Of a stretch of DNA of 64,000 bases, positions 58,922 to 64,000 are shown piece after piece. Under the pieces are notes generated by a model that was given only the letters and a program-made list of their open reading frames with translations, was not told the DNA's origin and did not search any database. The position numbers were made by a program, and so were the translations under genes. The stretch is taken from NCBI RefSeq assembly GCF_021602155.1, contig NZ_BQHY01000013.1:124001-188000 (forward strand), in the 5' to 3' direction. The DNA is from Pseudomonas parakoreensis. Lineage in GTDB: Bacteria; Pseudomonadota; Gammaproteobacteria; Pseudomonadales; Pseudomonadaceae. Within the stretch, counting starts at the first letter, position 1. Every line of letters starts with the position of its first letter.

Positions 58922-60076
58922 TTATTTCTTCAAACCTGCAATACATGGCGAGACAAACAACTCCCCGCGCCACGCGCCTTGCACGGTGCGTTTACCGACG
59001 ATCAGCCACATCACTGCCAGCAACGCTACCAGCACGCAGCCCAGCACACTGAAAAATCCGAGGTTCAGCGTGCTGGCAAGCTTGAGGGTCGCCAGCGAGT
59101 ACACACCCAGCGGGAAGGTGAAGCCCCACCAGCCGAGGTTGAACGGGATGCCGTCACGCAGGTAACGCGCGGTGATCAGCAGTGCCATCAACATCCACCA
59201 CAAGCCGAAGCCCCACAGGGTAATCCCGGCAATCAGCCCGAGGCCCGCAGCGATTTCACCGATGCCCGGCAGGCCGTTGGCGGCGAAGATCGCCGGTGCA
59301 TCGCTACCCAGCAGCAACATGCCCAATGCACCGGTACCGATCGGGCCGAGGGCCAGCCAGCTCGAGGCGGCCATGTTTTCATGCGGCAGTTTATGCAAGG
59401 CCATGCGCAGCAACAGGATGGTCAGAATGCTGAACGCCACCGGCAGGGAGAATGCCCAAAGCACGTAGCTGGTGATCAGCACCACCAGTTGCGCGTGAGC
59501 ATCGGCCAGATGCGGCGCGAGCAAACCGCCGCTGGCCGCCGCCACTTCCGCCGCCACCACCGGCAACAGCCAGACGGCGGTCATCTGGTCGATGCTGTGT
59601 TCCTGACGGGTAAACATCATGTACGGAATCAACACACCGCAGGCCAGCGACATCGCCACATCGAGCCACCACAGCACTTCGGCAAGATGAATCACCCCAT
59701 CGCCCCAGCGTGGCAGACCAAACACCAGAAAACCGTTGATGATGGTCGCCAGGCCCATGGGGATGGTGCCGAAGAACATCGAAACAGTGGAATGGCCGAA
59801 GATCCGCCGCGCTTCATCGAAGAAGAGAACCCAGCGCGCGGCATAGGCAAAGGTAAACAGGGTGAACAACAGAATGTTGAACAGCCACAACCCTTCGGCC
59901 ACCGCGTGCAACCCGGGGATCGCCACCGGCAGTTGCGCCAGCGCCAGGGCCAGCACGCCGGTGCCCATGGTTGCGGCGAACCAGTTCGGGGTGAATTGTC
60001 GGATCGCTTCACGCGGATGCTGAAGCTGGCTGAACGGCTTGATACCGGGTTTGGCGGTGCTGGGGCAAATCATCAT
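58922..60076 (-). CDS. TDT family transporter (TehA/Ssu1/SLAC1-like)
   Basis: A 384-residue inner-membrane protein with ten helices. Seen: REAIRQFTPNWFAATMGTGVLALAL (the first helix with its NWFAATMGTG motif), STVSMFFGTIPMGLATIINGFLVF, and FNLGWWGFTFPLGVYSLATLKLAS near the C-terminus, which carries the GWW-FPLG motif. This family includes tellurite and sulfite exporters and plant SLAC1 anion channels; the transported anion is not set. Two adjacent ATG (60076 and 60073) exist; AGGAG spacing suits the second better. A cupin gene lies upstream on the same strand. Confidence 0.88.
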   Translation of the reverse strand: MMICPSTAKPGIKPFSQLQHPREAIRQFTPNWFAATMGTGVLALALAQLPVAIPGLHAVAEGLWLFNILLFTLFTFAYAARWVLFFDEARRIFGHSTVSMFFGTIPMGLATIINGFLVFGLPRWGDGVIHLAEVLWWLDVAMSLACGVLIPYMMFTRQEHSIDQMTAVWLLPVVAAEVAAASGGLLAPHLADAHAQLVVLITSYVLWAFSLPVAFSILTILLLRMALHKLPHENMAASSWLALGPIGTGALGMLLLGSDAPAIFAANGLPGIGEIAAGLGLIAGITLWGFGLWWMLMALLITARYLRDGIPFNLGWWGFTFPLGVYSLATLKLASTLNLGFFSVLGCVLVALLAVMWLIVGKRTVQGAWRGELFVSPCIAGLKK

Positions 60077-60178
60077 GAACTCCTGTCCTCAGGTGAGGTT
60101 GAGTCCATGGTAGAACCGAATCGAATATCTATATAACGGGTAATTTCTCTATCTGTTATCTACTTTGCAGATAAGCGT

Positions 60179-60490
60179 CTAGACACTGCCTTCGCTTTCG
60201 ATCACTAGAATCCGCGCCGCGCCCTGCGGATGTGCCACGTGCTCGGTGCCGACCGAAGCGTAGAAAATGTCGCCGACCTCCAGCAGCACCTGCTTTTCCT
60301 CGCCCTGTTGGCGATAGTGCATCTGCACCCGCCCATCGAGCACCACGAACACTTCCTCACCGTCGTTGATGTGCCATTTGTACGGCTGATCGGTCCAGTG
60401 CAGGCGCGTGGTGATGCCGTTCATGCTGGCGATGTCCAGCGCGCCCCAGGCACGCTCGGCGGTGAACGACTTGCTGCGGATAATCTTCAT
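60179..60490 (-). CDS. Small cupin protein
   Basis: A 103-residue single-domain cupin. Seen: the first motif region YKWHINDGEEVFVVLDGRVQMHY with one His and a Glu in the G(X)5HXH(X)3,4E-like order, and the second motif VGDIFYASVGTEHVAHPQGAARIL with a His. So a metal site is plausible. ATG 60490 gives MKIIRSKSF; an upstream frame is open to 60520. The gene is 100 bases upstream of the TDT transporter on the same strand and about 50 bases downstream of the MFS gene. The function is unknown; small cupins often bind metabolites. Confidence 0.82.
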   Translation of the reverse strand: MKIIRSKSFTAERAWGALDIASMNGITTRLHWTDQPYKWHINDGEEVFVVLDGRVQMHYRQQGEEKQVLLEVGDIFYASVGTEHVAHPQGAARILVIESEGSV

Positions 60491-60541
60491 CTGTCGATCC
60501 GTGAAAAGAAGGCCGGACAAAGGTAACTGAAACCACCGCGT

Positions 60542-61729
60542 TTATGGAGTGCTGCAAGCCTTCACTGCTTGCGGGCGCAGGCTGAGCAACAGCGCGGTGA
60601 CGGCCAGGACGATCAATCCGGCGCCGTAGCCGTCGGTGGTCGCCAGCAATCCATAGGCGCGGGTCAAATGCCCGGCCAACAAGGCCGGCAGGCAGAACGC
60701 CAGATAACTCAGCGCGTAGTACGCCGACATCAAACCGGCTCTTTCATGCGGCGAGGCCAACGGCACCAGGCTGCGCACCGCGCCGAGGAAACCCGAGCCA
60801 AAGCCGCAACCGGCAACCAGTGTGCCGAGGAAAAACAGCGCCAGACTGGCGCTGTGCACGCCAAGCAGAATCAGCAGCACACCAACGGGCAGCAGACTGG
60901 CGCCGATTTGCAGGGCTTTGCCGGCGGGACGATTGCGCAAAGTGAAAATCATCACGGCACCGGTCACGGTCAGCGCCGAGACGGTCGCACCGCCGATCAG
61001 GTTCGACGTCGAGCCCGTGGCGGTGCGCACCAGCGACGGCGCCAGCGAGGCAAAAAAGCCGCCGAGGGCCCAGGTTGCGGTGTTCAGCGGTAGCACACGC
61101 CATAAGGTCGAACGCGCCTGAACCGGCACATGCAGGGTTGGCCGCAACGAAGCCCAGGCCCCGGCTTGCGGGGTGACGCTTTCCGGCAGACGCCAGAGAA
61201 ACACCGCCTGCAACACAAACAGCGCCAGCAACAACCCGTAAGTCAGTTGCAACGGCGCCGGGGCGAATTCGGCGAGCAGGCCACAGCCCATACTGCCCAG
61301 CGCCATGCCGAGCAACGGTGCGACGCTGTTGATCAACGGCCCTTGCTGGCGGTCGGTGTCGAGCAGTGTGGCGCTCAAAACAGCGGTGGCCATGCCGGTG
61401 GCAAAACCCTGCAGCACGCGGGCGCTGATCAGCCAGGCAACACTGTCGGCGCTGATGAACAGCAGCATCGCCAGCGCGTTGAGCAGCACGGCAGTGAAAA
61501 TCACCGGCTTGCGCCCCAGGTGATCGGACAGCGATCCGACCGTCAACAGCGCCGCCAGCAGACTCAGCGCATACACGCCGAAAATCAGGGTCAGCACAGC
61601 TGCCGAGAAGTGCAGTTGATCCTGATACAGGTGATACAACGGCGTCGGCGCTGTGGAAGCGGCGAGGAAACTGAGTAAGGTGATCGCCAGGAAAATCAGG
61701 CTGCCACGGTTGGAAGAAAGGCTGGTCAT
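60542..61729 (-). CDS. MFS transporter, probable drug or metabolite efflux
   Basis: A 395-residue transporter with 12 helices. Seen: STAPTPLYHLYQDQLHFSAAVLTLIFGVYALSLLAALLTVGSLSDHLGRKPVI, of which the SDHLGRKPV loop 2-3 is the MFS signature, RVLQGFATGMATAV in helix 4, and a second-half GTLVAGCGFGSGFLGAVRSLVPLASPHERAG. It lies opposite a TetR regulator, typical of a repressed efflux pump. ATG 61729 has its ribosome site GGAG inside an 18-base hairpin stem. Substrate unknown. Confidence 0.88.
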   Translation of the reverse strand: MTSLSSNRGSLIFLAITLLSFLAASTAPTPLYHLYQDQLHFSAAVLTLIFGVYALSLLAALLTVGSLSDHLGRKPVIFTAVLLNALAMLLFISADSVAWLISARVLQGFATGMATAVLSATLLDTDRQQGPLINSVAPLLGMALGSMGCGLLAEFAPAPLQLTYGLLLALFVLQAVFLWRLPESVTPQAGAWASLRPTLHVPVQARSTLWRVLPLNTATWALGGFFASLAPSLVRTATGSTSNLIGGATVSALTVTGAVMIFTLRNRPAGKALQIGASLLPVGVLLILLGVHSASLALFFLGTLVAGCGFGSGFLGAVRSLVPLASPHERAGLMSAYYALSYLAFCLPALLAGHLTRAYGLLATTDGYGAGLIVLAVTALLLSLRPQAVKACSTP

Positions 61730-61730
61730 G

Positions 61731-61775
61731 CGCACACTCCGCAAAAGCTAATTTTTTGCTTTTGCGGAGTGTGCG
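61731..61775. promoter_or_regulatory. 45-base palindrome with 18-base arms at the MFS start
   Basis: CGCACACTCCGCAAAAGC at 61731-61748 and its exact complement at 61758-61775, around a nine-base loop. The arm next to the MFS gene contains its ribosome site. The DNA form could be a TetR operator; the RNA form would hide the site. Confidence 0.75.
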
Positions 61776-61785
61776 CTCGACTTTG

Positions 61786-61812
61786 CCTTAAAGCAAATTC
61801 TTTGTGTTAAGG
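61786..61812. promoter_or_regulatory. Second imperfect palindrome before tetR
   Basis: CCTTAAAGCAAA, three-base centre, TTTGTGTTAAGG: ten of twelve positions symmetric. It lies nine bases before the TetR start and may be the repressor site proper. Confidence 0.5.
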
Positions 61813-61820
61813 TCTGGCGC

Positions 61821-62363
61821 ATGGCTATTAAAGAAGGTTTACGCCCCGGTGGCCGCAGTGCCCGGGTGCAAGAGTCGATTCATTCGGCAGTCCGCGCACT
61901 TCTGCAAGAACAGGAGCGCAGCACCGTGACCGTCCCGCAAATCGCGGCGCGCGCCGGGGTCACGCCATCGACGATCTATCGGCGCTGGGGTGATCTGGCA
62001 GCATTGCTCGCCGACGTCGCCCTCGCCCGCATGCGCCCTGACAGCGAACCGGCGGTGACCGGTGACCTGCGCGGTGATATCCGCGCCTGGGCCGAGCAAT
62101 ATCTGGACGAAATGAGTTCGGAGCCGGGGCGCAACATGATGCGCGACGTGCAGGCCAGCGCCACGCCGGGGTACTGCGTGACGATCATTGGCGCGCAGTT
62201 GCAGACCATCATCGAGCGTCACCCTGACGAGCCGGCGCCGAGCGTTGATCATCTGATCAATCTGGTGGTGGCCCCGGTGGTGTTCCGGATTCTGTTTTCG
62301 GCGGCGGCGCTGGAGGTGGATGAGCTGCATCGGCTGATCGATATCGCACTGCGACAGGACTGA
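61821..62363 (+). CDS. TetR-family transcriptional repressor
   Basis: A 180-residue regulator. Seen: an N-terminal helix-turn-helix with IHSAVRALLQEQERSTVTVPQIAARAGVTPSTIYRRWGDLAALLAD, where VPQIAARAGVTPSTIYRRW is the recognition element, and a helical C-terminal ligand domain. It probably represses the divergent MFS gene and itself, acting at one of the palindromes between them. ATG 61821 is the start. The inducer is unknown; a metabolite or drug exported by the pump is the usual arrangement. Confidence 0.9.
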   Translation: MAIKEGLRPGGRSARVQESIHSAVRALLQEQERSTVTVPQIAARAGVTPSTIYRRWGDLAALLADVALARMRPDSEPAVTGDLRGDIRAWAEQYLDEMSSEPGRNMMRDVQASATPGYCVTIIGAQLQTIIERHPDEPAPSVDHLINLVVAPVVFRILFSAAALEVDELHRLIDIALRQD

Positions 62364-62364
62364 C

Positions 62365-62464
62365 GCTTTCGCTGGCAAGCCAGCTCCCACAGGGTCTGTG
62401 ATGTTCACAAAATATGTGCCCACTGGAGTTCCTTGTGGGAGCTGGCTTGCCAGCGATGGGGCCT
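62365..62464. repeat. REP inverted pair, family A
   Basis: Facing CGCTGGCAAGCCAGCTCCCA units just after tetR. The rest of the gap to 62610 shows nothing clear. Confidence 0.88.
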
Positions 62465-62610
62465 GACCGGTCACCCGAGAAACCACCCGGTTTCAAACCT
62501 GCGACACCCCGCCACGCCACGACCTTGGTCGACACTGACTAACCGCCGCACTCATGCGAGACTGTCCGCCCGGGCAGGATTGCCGGGGAGTCTTTTGTCG
62601 GGAGTGTTGC

Positions 62611-64000
62611 ATGTCGCTGTCCACCGGGCTGATCGCCGCCGTCGCCCTGGCCTATATGGCCATCATGTTCGCCATCGCCTTCTACGGCGACCGTCGCAGC
62701 ACGCCGTTGCCGCCGCGGATGCGCGCGTGGGTGTACAGCCTGTCGCTGGCGGTTTATTGCACCAGTTGGACGTTCTTCGGCGCGGTCGGTCAGGCGGCGG
62801 AACAGCTGTGGTCATTCCTGCCGATCTACCTCGGACCGATCCTGTTGCTGCTGGGCGCGCCGTGGGTCCTGCAGAAAATGGTGATGATCAGTAAACAGGA
62901 GAACATCACCTCGATTGCCGACTTCATCGCCGCGCGCTACGGCAAATCGCAATCGCTGGCAGTGGTGGTCGCGCTGATCTGCCTGGTCGGCGTCCTCCCT
63001 TATATCGCCCTGCAACTCAAAGGCATCGTCCTCGGCGTGAACCTGTTGATCGGCGCCGGTGCCGACGCCATGGGCACCCGCGCCCAGGACACCGCGCTGA
63101 TCGTGTCGCTGGTGCTGGCGCTGTTCACCATCGTCTTCGGTACGCGCAACCTCGACGCCACCGAGCACCACCGCGGCATGGTGCTGGCGATTGCCTTTGA
63201 ATCACTGGTCAAGCTGTTCGCCTTTCTCGCCGTTGGCGCCTTCGTCACCTTTGGCCTGTATGACGGTTTCGACGACCTGTTCAATCAGGCCATGCTCGCG
63301 CCACGACTGGAGCAATACTGGAAAGAAACCATCAACTGGCCGTCGATGGTGGTGCAGACCGGTGTGGCGATGATGGCGATCATCTGCCTGCCACGACAGT
63401 TTCACGTCACGGTGGTGGAGAATATCGACCCGCAGGACCTGCGTCTGGCCAAGTGGGTGTTCCCGGCCTATCTGGCGCTGGCCGCGCTGTTCGTGGTGCC
63501 GATCGCCCTCGCCGGGCAGATGATGCTGCCGAGCCACGTACTGCCCGACTCCTTCGTGATCAGCCTGCCACTGGCCCAGGCCCATCCGGCCCTGGCGTTG
63601 CTGGCGTTCATCGGCGGTGCGTCAGCGGCCACCGGCATGGTGATTGTGGCCAGTGTGGCGCTGTCTACCATGGTTTCCAACGACATGCTCTTGCCGTGGT
63701 TGCTGCGCCGTAACAACGCCGAGCGCCCGTTCGAAGTGTTCCGCCAGTGGATGCTTTCGGTGCGCCGCGTGAGCATTGTGCTGATTCTGTTGCTGGCCTA
63801 CGTCAGCTACCGTTTGCTCGGCTCCACCGCGAGCCTGGCGACCATCGGCCAGATCGCCTTCGCCGCCGTCACCCAACTGGCACCGGCGATGCTGGGCGCG
63901 CTGTACTGGAAACAGGCCAACCGCCGTGGGGTATTCGCCGGTCTGGCCGCCGGTACATTCCTCTGGTTTTACACGCTGATCCTGCCGATTGCCGCCCACA
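62611..64000 (+). CDS. Sodium/solute symporter-type sensor kinase (CbrA/MxtR-like), N-terminal part
   Basis: Open to the right edge, so at least 463 residues are visible. Seen: ATG 62611 with GGGAG six bases upstream, and about 12-13 membrane helices of an SSS-type symporter domain (AVALAYMAIMFAIAFYGDRR, SKQENITSIADFIAARYGKS, FLAVGAFVTFGLYDGFDDLF and the ITSIADF motif). In Pseudomonas this domain begins sensor kinases such as CbrA and MxtR, whose kinase part would follow beyond the window. MxtR is favoured by the sequence start (recalled resemblance). The kinase domain is not seen here, so a plain symporter cannot be excluded. Confidence 0.82.
   Translation, partial: MSLSTGLIAAVALAYMAIMFAIAFYGDRRSTPLPPRMRAWVYSLSLAVYCTSWTFFGAVGQAAEQLWSFLPIYLGPILLLLGAPWVLQKMVMISKQENITSIADFIAARYGKSQSLAVVVALICLVGVLPYIALQLKGIVLGVNLLIGAGADAMGTRAQDTALIVSLVLALFTIVFGTRNLDATEHHRGMVLAIAFESLVKLFAFLAVGAFVTFGLYDGFDDLFNQAMLAPRLEQYWKETINWPSMVVQTGVAMMAIICLPRQFHVTVVENIDPQDLRLAKWVFPAYLALAALFVVPIALAGQMMLPSHVLPDSFVISLPLAQAHPALALLAFIGGASAATGMVIVASVALSTMVSNDMLLPWLLRRNNAERPFEVFRQWMLSVRRVSIVLILLLAYVSYRLLGSTASLATIGQIAFAAVTQLAPAMLGALYWKQANRRGVFAGLAAGTFLWFYTLILPIAAH

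Noticed and set aside
1-64000. CRISPR array, prophage or insertion sequence
   Set aside because: No regularly spaced direct repeats, no phage structural or integrase gene, and no transposase gene were seen. The repeats are REP palindromes in pairs.

Overview
The window is a chromosomal segment of a fluorescent Pseudomonas, most likely from the P. fluorescens complex. Evidence: GC-rich coding sequence, dense REP palindromes of at least four sequence families, the minCDE-rluA block with a TTG-started minD, the complete membrane-urate-hydroxylase (PuuD) purine pathway, and Pseudomonas-type prmB, folE, apeB, prc and rdgC. The order of genes is inferred to be mostly core genome. I see no insertion sequence, prophage or CRISPR array.

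Layout. 1-8 kb: 5' end of aroC, a hydrolase, a coiled-coil membrane protein, prmB, a cysteine hydrolase, an Smr protein, folE, a glutaredoxin, and an aminotransferase divergent from a MarR regulator. 8-20 kb: purine/urate catabolism. It holds an AzgA-type permease, uraH, puuE, uraD, alc, allA, puuD, a urate permease and two tandem Tsx-like porins. Together they convert urate through 5-hydroxyisourate, OHCU, allantoin, allantoate and ureidoglycolate to glyoxylate and urea. TTGT-N2-ACAA palindromes precede the first permease and lie between uraH and puuE. 20-30 kb: patatin, lipid A acyltransferase, minCDE, rluA, apeB, a 58-residue membrane protein, an MscS channel and an exported M20 amidohydrolase.

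30.7-37.6 kb: a GntR/UTRA regulator divergent from a binding-protein ABC importer whose operon also encodes a cytosolic alkaline-phosphatase-superfamily phosphodiesterase and a HAD-IB phosphatase. I read this as import and stepwise dephosphorylation of an unidentified organophosphate diester or phosphonate. It is the best candidate for an uncharacterised system. The HAD gene has lost its natural end to a REP fragment and reads antisense through its neighbour. 38-42 kb: prc protease and an EAL-CBS-GGDEF protein.

42.3-47.3 kb: an Rhs polymorphic toxin with an RNase A-like tip and overlapping CdiI-type immunity gene; its 5' end looks frameshifted. 47-54 kb: a three-gene XRE/Sel1 operon, a YkvA protein, an FKBP lipoprotein, a di-haem cytochrome/catalase-like pair, and a duplicated tRNA-Val/tRNA-Asp unit. 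54-64 kb: rdgC, a BASS transporter, a guanidine-II riboswitch with sugE, an MFS-acyltransferase fusion, a TDT transporter, a cupin, an MFS/TetR pair with a long palindrome, and the start of a CbrA/MxtR-like symporter-kinase.
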